Source: JAIRNF01 sp031551125 (lineage in GTDB: Bacteria; Bacteroidota; Bacteroidia; Bacteroidales; UBA932). Taken from it: 64,000 nt of DNA. The notes below the pieces were generated by a model. It had not been told where the DNA came from and did not search any database. It worked only from the letters and a program-made list of their open reading frames with translations. Location: contig JAVBOB010000023.1 of the NCBI GenBank assembly GCA_031551125.1, positions 1 through 64,000 on the forward strand. The letters are read 5' to 3'. Positions 8,928 to 16,706 of this stretch are shown piece after piece; positions within the stretch are counted from its first letter, which is position 1; each line of letters opens with the position of its first letter. Made by a program: the position numbers and the translations under genes.

Positions 8928-9728
8928 TTACCCAAACAAGTTTTTATATAGCAGGTAGCTGGCAAATATCAAAATTACTACAGCTAATGACCAGCGTATA
9001 AAGTTAGCACCCCAGCTAATGGCTACTTTTGTGGCAATAACGGCGCCCGTTACGTTGCCAATGGCGTAAATGGCGGCAATGCCCCAGTGAACCTGTCCGT
9101 GAATGGCAAATACCAGCATAGCCAATGGAGAGTATAGTAGTACGGCATACTGTTTTACCGCGTTGGCTCGCTGTAACCCGTATCCTACCAAAAAAACGGA
9201 AGCTATAAGTATAAATATTCCTACACCTATGTGAGTAAATCCTCCGTAGAATCCTATAAACAAAAAGGCAATCCAAACTTTCCAGCTGATTTTCTTTGAC
9301 AGCTTTTCCGGATGCTCGTATAGGAACTTGTTGGCATCATAGAACATCAGTACCAGCATAATAAGCAAGGCAAAAGCTAGGCTGACTTCGAACGCGCGCA
9401 CGTTAATGGATGATGCAACCTGTGCGCCTCCAATAGAACCTAATGCCACAGGAATACCTATTGTAGTGGCTTTTTTCAGGTCTAAATATCCTTTCTTGTT
9501 GTATATGATGGATGAAACTAGAAACTGGAGTGTAACGCCCAAACGGGTAGTGCCATTGGCCTCATTGGCAGGTAAGCCCATACCCATAAATAGCATATAC
9601 GAAATTGCCGTTGCTCCTCCGGCTACCGTGTTTACAAAGCCTACAAATAAACCTACACCTATAAGTATCGCTATCATTAATGGCGAAAAGGTGTTGGCGG
9701 TTTGCAAGTACTCGCTTATAAAATCCAT
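8928..9728 (-). CDS. TSUP (TauE/SafE) family membrane transporter
   Basis: The 266-residue protein is almost wholly hydrophobic, with about eight membrane segments. It has the family signature GVGLFVGFVNTVAGGATAISY near the N-terminus and its second-half repeat around GFYGGFTHIGVGIFI. TSUP proteins are believed to export or import sulfite, sulfonates or organosulfur acids; the substrate here is unknown. The gene is convergent with the WYL gene and has its own predicted promoter 37 nt upstream. It appears monocistronic. Confidence 0.9.
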   Translation of the reverse strand: MDFISEYLQTANTFSPLMIAILIGVGLFVGFVNTVAGGATAISYMLFMGMGLPANEANGTTRLGVTLQFLVSSIIYNKKGYLDLKKATTIGIPVALGSIGGAQVASSINVRAFEVSLAFALLIMLVLMFYDANKFLYEHPEKLSKKISWKVWIAFLFIGFYGGFTHIGVGIFILIASVFLVGYGLQRANAVKQYAVLLYSPLAMLVFAIHGQVHWGIAAIYAIGNVTGAVIATKVAISWGANFIRWSLAVVILIFASYLLYKNLFG

Positions 9729-9764
9729 TTAGTAGGGGATAGGGATAGCAATTTTAATCGACGG

Positions 9765-9772
9765 CAAAGTTA
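9765..9772 (-). promoter_or_regulatory. Putative -7 box for the TSUP gene
   Basis: On the minus strand this reads TAACTTTG, a full match to the Bacteroidota -7 consensus TAnnTTTG, 37 nt before the start codon. No clear -33 TTG was found at the expected distance. Confidence 0.4.
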
Positions 9773-9799
9773 TATAGATTATGCTACATTGTATTAGCG

Positions 9800-10954
9800 T
9801 TATTCCTGCAGTTCTTTTATTATTTCGTATGCTAATTGCTCCAGTAGTTTTGCCGCATTACTCATGGAATCGTCTATAGATGAAGCTTTGTCTGATATAG
9901 CATAGGCGGCCTTTAGTCCCATATCATATAGCGGTTGTAAATCTCCGCTTTTTCTTCCGCATAGGGCAATTACCGGAACGTTATATTCTTTTGCTATTTT
10001 GATAACACCGGATGGAACTTTTCCGTTAACGGTTTGTACATCAAGGCTACCTTCTCCGGTTATAACGAGTGTTGCGTTGGCTATGGCTTGAGGCAGGCCA
10101 ACAGCACAGCTTACCAGCTCTACACCCGATTGTAGTTGCGCTTTACAGAAGGCTAACAGCGCAAAGCCAAGTCCTCCTGCTGCACCTGCTCCGGGATAGG
10201 TGGAAAAGTTTTTTCCCAAAAGCGAGGTTGATAGGTTTGCGAGATTTTCTAATGCCGCATCAAGTCGAGGCAAATCCGTTGCAGCGGCTCCTTTTTGTGG
10301 AGCAAAAACGTAGGTGGCTCCGTTTTCGCCGCATAGCGGATTGCTTACATCACAGGCTACGGTAATTTGAACACCTTGGAGTATCTTTTTAAGGACTGTG
10401 GTATCAACAGTTCTAAGGGCTAGGAGAGAGGCTCCGCCGGGAGGTACATCTTTTCCCGAAACATCCAACAACCGACATCCGAGGGCTTGCAACATACCTG
10501 CACCACCATCGTTGGTAGCGCTTCCGCCAATACACACAAGTATTTTTTTGTATCCGTGATGGATAATCTTTTTTAGCAGGTGGCCTACACCATAGGTGGT
10601 AGTGTATAGCGGATTTCGTTCTTCGGGTTTCAGCAGCTCAAGCCCGGCGGCGGAAGCCATTTCTACTACGGCCGTTTCGTTATCGCCTAGTACGCCGTAT
10701 CTTGCGGTTATTGGACGCATTAGCGCATCGTAGGTTTTGTAGTGCGCTATTTTTCCTTTAGTTGCCTCGACTAATACGCCCATTGTGCCTTCTCCTCCAT
10801 CTGCCATTGGAAATTTTTGAGTAATGGCAGATGGAGTAGCATGTTTAATACCTCGTTCAATGGCTTGGGCTACTTCGCTTGCCGACAGGCTACCCTTGAA
10901 TTTATCGGGGGCAATTACGATGACAGATTTTGTGCCAGTACCATTCTTTTCCAT
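9800..10954 (-). CDS. Glycerate kinase (GlxK/GarK family)
   Basis: The 384-residue protein carries the family opening VIVIAPDKFKGSLSASEVA, then FPMADGGEGTMGVLV, the central ICIGGSATNDGGAGMLQALG-type motif, and ITGEGSLDVQTVNGKVPSGV near the C-terminus. The length is usual for this family. The enzyme phosphorylates D-glycerate with ATP to a phosphoglycerate, feeding lower glycolysis. It is cytoplasmic. It has its own ATG and no close upstream gene; a large palindromic repeat lies just upstream, in its leader region. Confidence 0.93.
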   Translation of the reverse strand: MEKNGTGTKSVIVIAPDKFKGSLSASEVAQAIERGIKHATPSAITQKFPMADGGEGTMGVLVEATKGKIAHYKTYDALMRPITARYGVLGDNETAVVEMASAAGLELLKPEERNPLYTTTYGVGHLLKKIIHHGYKKILVCIGGSATNDGGAGMLQALGCRLLDVSGKDVPPGGASLLALRTVDTTVLKKILQGVQITVACDVSNPLCGENGATYVFAPQKGAAATDLPRLDAALENLANLSTSLLGKNFSTYPGAGAAGGLGFALLAFCKAQLQSGVELVSCAVGLPQAIANATLVITGEGSLDVQTVNGKVPSGVIKIAKEYNVPVIALCGRKSGDLQPLYDMGLKAAYAISDKASSIDDSMSNAAKLLEQLAYEIIKELQE

Positions 10955-11005
10955 GACGAATATGAGTTAGACTTCTTCAAAATAGTTGTTGGGAGCAGGG
11001 CTCGT

Positions 11006-11142
11006 ATTTGGGCTAAAGCTCAACAATCGGTATCTTTTGCACCCGTCAGCTAAAGCAGACGGCAATGAACCCTTTCATTTCATTGCCGTTGACTTTAGTC
11101 AACGGATTAAAGAGGTTTAAGCAATTGGGCTTTAGCCCAAAT
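11006..11142. repeat. Nested intergenic palindrome, family H (GGGCTTTAGCCC type)
   Basis: Outer arms of 18 bp (11006-11023 and 11125-11142, one mismatch) enclose an inner pair of 18-base arms (11050-11067 and 11081-11098, two mismatches). Both pairs carry a CTAAAG core. The element fills the gap between the start of the glycerate kinase gene and the end of the DUF4954 gene. Confidence 0.8.
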
Positions 11143-11208
11143 CTTTTTGTTATTAATCTTTTCTATTTTGTATATCATTTTTACAAAAGGTTTACTGAGA
11201 GCGGCTCG

Positions 11209-13242
11209 CTAAGCAAACGGTTGTAGCAACGTCAGCATGCTTTCTGCCAGCTTCGATTTTCGTTCAATGTGGTTATGCAGCTCTACAACAAATGGGTTGT
11301 TTTCCAGCTCACCGCGCACTTGTGCGAAATCAATTTTCCTATCATCATCACAACCATCTGTGCCAAAACTGGTTTGGTAGTCGAGTGAAAATTCTTTTTG
11401 AGCATCGCTGTATAAACGCCAATCCAAATCAACTACCGCATCTTTCCATTGCTTTACCATATCGGCAAGGTTGGCTATCGTGAGCTGTTCGTTGAGCTTT
11501 CCGCTAAGAAACGGCAGCTTATCAAATGCCCATGTCCATTCGTATGTGTAGTAGCTTTCGTGGATGTGCTCAAAGTGTTCGTGCAGCTGTTGTGTATCAG
11601 CTATCGTTCCGTTTTCAATATCATCAAGCAATTTTTCAATTTCACTTTGAGGGGCAATCATTCCGCCAACATCAATCCAACGACCAAGACCAACAGGTGT
11701 ATCGGGGATAAGACGCTTTAACACCTCGTCAGCGTTAGCGTACCGGTTATTCTCAAGACGGCTGATTAGCGAGTTGCCCAAAAATTTTGTTATCGCAATT
11801 TTATACAGCTCTACACCTTTTTCCAGTGATGATTTTCGGATTATGGTATTGTTGTATGAGTAGGTTTCTGATGTTTTCCCGGCAATGGTTTGCAGCGTGT
11901 GCAGTATGTCTATGCCGCACATCATTTTGTCGATGGTGTAGGGGCTAAGCAGGTTGTAGTTCACAAAATCCAACCGGTTGTTTTTAGACCGCTTATCGCG
12001 CTTCGGAAATTTTTGTGCATCGCGAATAGTACCTACGCTGCGAAGGCTTACACCCGGCACAAGTACGCTTTGGTCGTTTTGCTCTATGAGGTAGGAGAAT
12101 GGAAGACATGAGGTATCGGAGTGTTTGTAGTGCCTGCCCATAACGGTGGTGAATGCGCCAACCTTTGCAGGCCAAAGGATGTAAGAATCGCTGGATGTTT
12201 TTGCACCACGCTCCATAATACCTTGGTGAATAGGCCCCAGCTTATACATGTGGTTGCTTTGGTTAGAGCCGCTTCCGGCGTTCATAAACGAAACCATTCC
12301 GGCAATAAGCAGCGTTGACTTGTGGTGGGTAACGGTAAACGGTCCTGCAAATATGGAGCATGCCTCGCCGTGATATCCGGCACAGTTGGCAAAGAATAAC
12401 GAGTTTTCTGCCGAATACTGTTTGGCCAGCTCACACCCTTGCCCTACAAAGCAATGGTGTAGTACGGTTCCGTCGTCAACGCGTGAACCGCTGGAGATGA
12501 TGAAATCTTCGGCCACCACGCCCGAGCCTACTTCCGTGGGGGTTTCGCTGCAGCTGTTGATAGTTCCGTTGCATAGTCGGTACACCCCTTGTACGCGTGC
12601 ATGGTTGCCTATACAAACATTCTTTATGCTGCGGCACCCGGTTACCTGTGCCGATTTTCCTACTCGTCCCATGGTTGATGATATGCTTTCGGCATACGTT
12701 TCCACCATACTAAGCAAGCGTTTTATCACATCAACTCTGTGTCGGTACAGCGTCATAATGTAGGCCATTTGCGCTGATAGACGGTCAAAAATGGGAACTT
12801 CCCTTCCACCTGTTTCGCTAAGTACAGCAACCTTTACACCATTACCAAAACGGCTACAGCCATCTACAGCCATAATATCTACGTTATCAATCAGCGCATC
12901 GTCTTCTATAACGTAGTTGGCAATGTAGTTGCGTACCTGTCCTATATAAACGTTGTTACCTATAACGCAGTTGTGAATAGTTGCATTAGCAATACCCGAC
13001 GGGCGTTTAACGCCTCCGAAAAGTGTGAACTCTTTCTGGAATACCCCTAAACGTATGTGTCCCGAAAAGTTAACGTTACGAATGTTATTAGGAGAAAAGC
13101 CGGGTGCTACTTCAATCAAATCCCAATTTTCACAACGACAGTCGCGTTGTTCAAGCAGCTTAATCTCTTCGTTTGTAAGATGACGGTATGTGCCAGACTC
13201 TTGCATAGGCTTGAATTGATTAATGAAATTAATAAACGGCAT
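11209..13242 (-). CDS. DUF4954 family protein with left-handed beta-helix repeats
   Basis: The frame extends to a TTG at 13275, but an ATG at 13242 (MPFINFINQF) or at 13206 (MQESGTYRHLTNEEI) is more likely; the second lies closest to where family similarity starts. The protein (about 677 residues from 13242) contains many hexapeptide-like stretches (for example NATIHNCVIGNNVYIGQVRNY and IKNVCIGNHARVQGVYRL), as in acyl- and nucleotidyl-transferases with a left-handed beta-helix. The family is common in Bacteroidota and has no established function. It is probably cytoplasmic and monocistronic. Confidence 0.82.
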   Translation of the reverse strand: MPFINFINQFKPMQESGTYRHLTNEEIKLLEQRDCRCENWDLIEVAPGFSPNNIRNVNFSGHIRLGVFQKEFTLFGGVKRPSGIANATIHNCVIGNNVYIGQVRNYIANYVIEDDALIDNVDIMAVDGCSRFGNGVKVAVLSETGGREVPIFDRLSAQMAYIMTLYRHRVDVIKRLLSMVETYAESISSTMGRVGKSAQVTGCRSIKNVCIGNHARVQGVYRLCNGTINSCSETPTEVGSGVVAEDFIISSGSRVDDGTVLHHCFVGQGCELAKQYSAENSLFFANCAGYHGEACSIFAGPFTVTHHKSTLLIAGMVSFMNAGSGSNQSNHMYKLGPIHQGIMERGAKTSSDSYILWPAKVGAFTTVMGRHYKHSDTSCLPFSYLIEQNDQSVLVPGVSLRSVGTIRDAQKFPKRDKRSKNNRLDFVNYNLLSPYTIDKMMCGIDILHTLQTIAGKTSETYSYNNTIIRKSSLEKGVELYKIAITKFLGNSLISRLENNRYANADEVLKRLIPDTPVGLGRWIDVGGMIAPQSEIEKLLDDIENGTIADTQQLHEHFEHIHESYYTYEWTWAFDKLPFLSGKLNEQLTIANLADMVKQWKDAVVDLDWRLYSDAQKEFSLDYQTSFGTDGCDDDRKIDFAQVRGELENNPFVVELHNHIERKSKLAESMLTLLQPFA

Positions 13243-13356
13243 GAAAAGAAAGTTTTCATGCGAAATGGGAAGCAAGTTATAAAGAATGAGAAGTTATAGC
13301 GTTGATAATGAGTTAAAATATAACGTTGTAAATTTTATTAACGGATGGAAAGCGCA

Positions 13357-13396
13357 AAAAATAACGCCATTGCGAGTTAAGCAACGGCGTTATTTT
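13357..13396. terminator. Hairpin terminator downstream of the 13666-14637 lipoprotein
   Basis: Arms aaaataacgccattgc and gcaacggcgttatttt (one mismatch) flank a seven-base loop, with T/A runs at both ends. It sits past the family H repeat tract that follows the minus-strand lipoprotein gene. A close relative occurs at 59266-59301. Confidence 0.65.
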
Positions 13397-13444
13397 GTTC
13401 TGTTTATTTTTCATGTTCTTTATGGCTAGCTTGAGTTACTAGTA

Positions 13445-13650
13445 GTTGCGGGCTGAAAGCCCGGCTTATTTTAGCCCAACGCATCGCGTTGGGTTATGGT
13501 TGGTACCTTGACTTTTGCGCGCGAGTTATAGTTATTGTTTCGAAGAGTTTGTGGTGCTTCGCGCGCCATGAAACTATCGCCCATTTGTCCCAAGGCGTCG
13601 CTACGCTTTGCCGTTGGGCTGAAGTAAGCTGCCACTTTGTGGCGTTTTTT
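13445..13650. repeat. Cluster of small hairpins related to family H
   Basis: The gap from 13243 to 13665 has no gene. Besides the terminator it holds three perfect hairpins: cgggct/agcccg at 13449-13463, cccaacgc/gcgttggg at 13475-13493, and gccac/gtggc at 13631-13643, plus a looser cccaaggc/gccgttggg pairing around 13589-13619. The GGCTGAAAGCC and AGCCCAAC words resemble those of the repeat at 11006. Confidence 0.6.
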
Positions 13651-13665
13651 AATTTTGGATTAACG

Positions 13666-14637
13666 CTACCATTTTTCAACGGCCTTTTCTATCATCTCCG
13701 TAATGGTATCATAAGTTTGAGAGAGTATTCCGCTATAGCGGTCATCATTTTTCGGAAGTTTCATCTTTTTCATCTTGTCTAAATAAGCATTCAACAGCTG
13801 AGCTGTTTTCGATTTGGGGTACTTATTTAGAAGCCTGTTGTATGCATCGGTTTCGTAGAAAATAACTTTCCCGTTTTCAAAGTCAAAATCAAATGGTCGG
13901 GTATTGTCCGATCCTAGTAAGTAGCTTTGTATGTACCAGCTGTATAGCTCCTTTGCAGCGTTCGTATAACCGCCGTTCGGGTATTTGTCAACGTACTTTT
14001 CCCACTCCATTGTCCACTCGCCGAGGTCGTCCCACGAAATACAAATTCCCGCATCGGCCATAAATAGCGTAGTATCTTGGTCTGCCTGTATTTTCAGGTA
14101 ATCGTGCAGCTCATTGGTAACGCGACTTTTAAAGATATTGTAGAAATAGTAAGGCTTAAACTTAATTTCATAGTAACCTTCACCAATGCCTTGAACTTCC
14201 ATATCGGCTTTTTCGACTGTGGCAACAATAACTTCGTAACGAGCAGTGTACATGGGCTCGTATAGCCATTCGGCATTAAGGCTGTTCAGGTAATCGCAGC
14301 TGGCTTTTTGTGCTTCTTTAAATCTGGCGTAACAGCTGTCGGCATCGGCGGTAGATGACAACTTTTTCAACTCCCGCTCCACTTGCTGCTTCCGCATGTT
14401 AATACTATCAACACAATGCTTGGTTTGGTTAAACAGGTATTCGAGCCGTTCGTTGCTTATCGTGTCGCCTTCATACTGCTCTTCCGGAATATCGTAATCT
14501 TCCGGATCGTCATGCACAACATCCATTGTTGTGGTATCTCCGGTATCGGGATTATCTGTTGTGTTGCTCGATTTGCTTTTACAGCCAGCAAGGGTTATTG
14601 TAGCGGCAACAAGTAGGATGAAGAATTTGCGGGTCAT
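13666..14637 (-). CDS. Hypothetical lipoprotein
   Basis: The 323-residue protein has a lipoprotein signal peptide with lipobox LAGC (Cys19), then an acidic, Thr/Asp-rich linker and a helix-rich body. One stretch (NERLEYLFNQTKHCVDSINMRKQ) looks coiled-coil. The second half reads like tetratricopeptide-type helices (YVDKYPNGGYTNAAKELYSW and LLNKYPKSKTAQLLNAYLDK, each with a Lys-Tyr-Pro turn). It is probably anchored in the outer or inner membrane facing the periplasm. I do not recognise a named family. No neighbour suggests a role. Confidence 0.78.
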   Translation of the reverse strand: MTRKFFILLVAATITLAGCKSKSSNTTDNPDTGDTTTMDVVHDDPEDYDIPEEQYEGDTISNERLEYLFNQTKHCVDSINMRKQQVERELKKLSSTADADSCYARFKEAQKASCDYLNSLNAEWLYEPMYTARYEVIVATVEKADMEVQGIGEGYYEIKFKPYYFYNIFKSRVTNELHDYLKIQADQDTTLFMADAGICISWDDLGEWTMEWEKYVDKYPNGGYTNAAKELYSWYIQSYLLGSDNTRPFDFDFENGKVIFYETDAYNRLLNKYPKSKTAQLLNAYLDKMKKMKLPKNDDRYSGILSQTYDTITEMIEKAVEKW

Positions 14638-14650
14638 ATTTTTGGGATAA

Positions 14651-14824
14651 AGGATTTAACGAACAAAGAACATAGACCTTGAAATGCAAATGAGTATTGA
14701 TGTCTTTGTTCCTTGCTCGTTAATCCTTGTTCAACTTATTTTTTAGATGAAAGACAAAAGAACATAGAGCATAGATGTTCAATATATGGGTCTTTATGTC
14801 TTTGCTCCTTGTTCTTTAATCTTT
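14651..14824. repeat. Two tandem family E palindromes (AACAAAGA type)
   Basis: Copy one spans about 14651-14728 (arms aaggatttaacgaacaaaga and tctttgttccttgctcgtta). Copy two spans about 14745-14824 (arms around gacaaaagaacatagagc and tctttgctccttgttcttta). Both are imperfect palindromes of about 80 bp. They fill the gap between the lipoprotein and the metallopeptidase genes. Confidence 0.75.
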
Positions 14825-14826
14825 AT

Positions 14827-15675
14827 TTATAAATTTTGTGCAGAAAAAGTATCCCCTTCCGCTATATTTCCGGTTTGGTAGCCTTTAAAAAACCAGCGTT
14901 GGCGTTGCGCCGATGTTCCATGCGTAAAGGCATCAGGTACCACATGACCTTGGGCTTCTTGTTGCAGGCGGTCATCACCAACAGCGGCTGCTGCGTTAAG
15001 GGCTTCACGTATATCTTCATCGGTGAGTTCAAACATGTCTCGAACATGGTTAGCCCACATTCCGGCGTAGAAATCGGCCTGCAACTCAATGCGTACCGAT
15101 ATGGCATTGGCCTCTGTTTGCGATGCCCGTGCCCGCATGGCATTTTCCTTATCCAGCGTGCCGAGTAGGTGTTGCACATGGTGACCTATCTCATGCGCAA
15201 TAACGTAAGCAAAGGCAAAATCTCCGGCGGCTTTGTAGCGTGATGCCAGCTCATCATAGAACGATACATCGATATATACCTTCTGGTCTGCCGGACAGTA
15301 AAACGGACCTGTAGCCGATGACGCGCTACCACATGCCGATGATATGGAGCCGTTGAATACAACCAGCTTTGGTGCTACGTACGTTCTACCCAGCTTATTG
15401 AACGTTTCAGTCCATACTTCTTCGGTAGAGGCCAGCACAACGGATATGAACTCTACCGTTTCATTGTCATGTTCTGTTGGCTGATAGTTACCGGCGGTTT
15501 CAAACGGCGTGCCATTGGAGCCTGAACCAAGCAGTTCTAACGGATTTTTTCCCGATAGCAACGCCAGCAGTATAACAACAATAATTCCGCCGCCTCCGAG
15601 TGCTATACCTTTTCCGCCCGACATTCCGCGACGGTCTTCTAAGTTGCTACTTCCTCTTTTTCCTTGCCAGCGCAT
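14827..15675 (-). CDS. YpfJ-type neutral zinc metallopeptidase
   Basis: The 282-residue protein begins with the family's basic RWQGKRGSSNLEDRRG segment, has one membrane helix (about residues 28-42) and a periplasmic domain with the zinc motif HEIGHH at 161-166 preceded by FAFAYVIA. Conserved cysteines occur in SACGSASSATGPFYCPADQKVYID. Members are widespread single-pass putative proteases of unknown substrate. The length matches the family. The stop lies just inside the end of a family E repeat array, which could affect the transcript's 3' end. Confidence 0.93.
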   Translation of the reverse strand: MRWQGKRGSSNLEDRRGMSGGKGIALGGGGIIVVILLALLSGKNPLELLGSGSNGTPFETAGNYQPTEHDNETVEFISVVLASTEEVWTETFNKLGRTYVAPKLVVFNGSISSACGSASSATGPFYCPADQKVYIDVSFYDELASRYKAAGDFAFAYVIAHEIGHHVQHLLGTLDKENAMRARASQTEANAISVRIELQADFYAGMWANHVRDMFELTDEDIREALNAAAAVGDDRLQQEAQGHVVPDAFTHGTSAQRQRWFFKGYQTGNIAEGDTFSAQNL

Positions 15676-15728
15676 AATTAAGTAGTTTAAAGTTTAGGGT
15701 TTACAGTTTAATTGTTGCCACAATGGTT

Positions 15729-16607
15729 CTATTCTTCCAAACCATACGCTTGTTTCATGAGATCAATCAACAGTTTTTGATGCTGGGCAATATCTTTTTT
15801 ATCAATTCGAATACGATACCGTTTAATTCTTTTACTATATTCAATAATATCTAATTTTGCATTATCAAGTTTTTCTTGAATATCAGGAGAATATTCCATT
15901 CGGATTTCTACTGTTGACGAATTCTTTCGTGGCCTGAAAATCACAAAATTATGTGACTGTCCATTTTCCGAAAGCCCGATATAGTCTTTGGTATATTTAA
16001 GTTCTACTTCGGGAACAAAAGTGCGTATTAATTTCAAAAGTTCATCTACTATCTCAACTGTTTGTTTTGTTCCCCTTATAGATTCCCAATAATTTCTATC
16101 AGTTACTACTTTTGCTTCTTCTTCTTCTTCTTCAATAGCCCAACTAAGTTCATCAAGAACAGTTGTGAAAACTAAGGAAACCTGATCAAGTGAGTATTGA
16201 AATGCAGACATTTGAATAGCAATAAGCGGAATAGAGCGATTGAATAAACTAACCACGTTTAAAAATCGACTAGTCATATCTTCTGCAACGATTACTGCAC
16301 AATGATCGTATTGGGGTCGGCGTTTTCTCTCTATATCCCAATATTCAATGGTACGTATAATATGGCTCTCATCCAGTTTTCCTAACTGAACTTCTACCTC
16401 GTAATAGCGTTCATTGTCCACATCTTGCAGTAGTAAGTCTAATCGTCCCGCTCTAGGCTGTATTTTTTCCTTATACTTTAATTCAAGATTTCCAAGACCT
16501 AAAATTCTAGGGTCTTCCGCTATTACTTGTTGTACCCATTGTTCTCTTAATACCTTATGTTCTTTTAAACTTATTTTTTCAGGTTTTATTAATTTTATGT
16601 TTGTCAT
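15729..16607 (-). CDS. PD-(D/E)XK nuclease-like protein
   Basis: The frame opens at a TTG at 16616, but the ATG at 16607 (MTNIKLIKPEKI) is the better start, giving 292 residues. Near the N-terminus LDLLLQDVDNERYYEVEVQLGK (Asp57, Glu72, Gln74, Lys77) fits a PD-(D/E)XK nuclease fold with an Asp...Glu-x-Gln/Lys core, here in two pieces: RAGRLDLL and YYEVEVQLGK. The remainder is helical with a highly acidic Glu run (EEEEEE near 160) and a C-terminal domain. Such proteins occur as stand-alone accessory genes; a nuclease activity is inferred, not shown. AT-rich compared with its neighbours, which hints at transfer. Confidence 0.65.
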   Translation of the reverse strand: MTNIKLIKPEKISLKEHKVLREQWVQQVIAEDPRILGLGNLELKYKEKIQPRAGRLDLLLQDVDNERYYEVEVQLGKLDESHIIRTIEYWDIERKRRPQYDHCAVIVAEDMTSRFLNVVSLFNRSIPLIAIQMSAFQYSLDQVSLVFTTVLDELSWAIEEEEEEAKVVTDRNYWESIRGTKQTVEIVDELLKLIRTFVPEVELKYTKDYIGLSENGQSHNFVIFRPRKNSSTVEIRMEYSPDIQEKLDNAKLDIIEYSKRIKRYRIRIDKKDIAQHQKLLIDLMKQAYGLEE

Positions 16608-16666
16608 ATTATTCAAACTTTTTTTGGTAGAGAAGCCATAAGTTTAATGTAATAAGGCATTCTTTA

Positions 16667-16706
16667 AGAAGACTTAGTCCCCCTTTGGGGGATTTAGGGG
16701 GCTTCT
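16667..16706. repeat. Family D palindrome (CCCCTAAAGGGG type), short copy
   Basis: Arms agaag...tccccc and ggggga...cttct form an imperfect palindrome whose right end overlaps the stop codon of the acyl-CoA synthetase gene at 16705. Longer copies occur at 44916 and 52322. Confidence 0.7.

Noticed and set aside
12386..12763. Long open frames antisense to the DUF4954 gene and other genes
   Set aside because: They overlap well-supported genes on the other strand, have no protein-family signature and show arginine- or cysteine-rich shadow composition.
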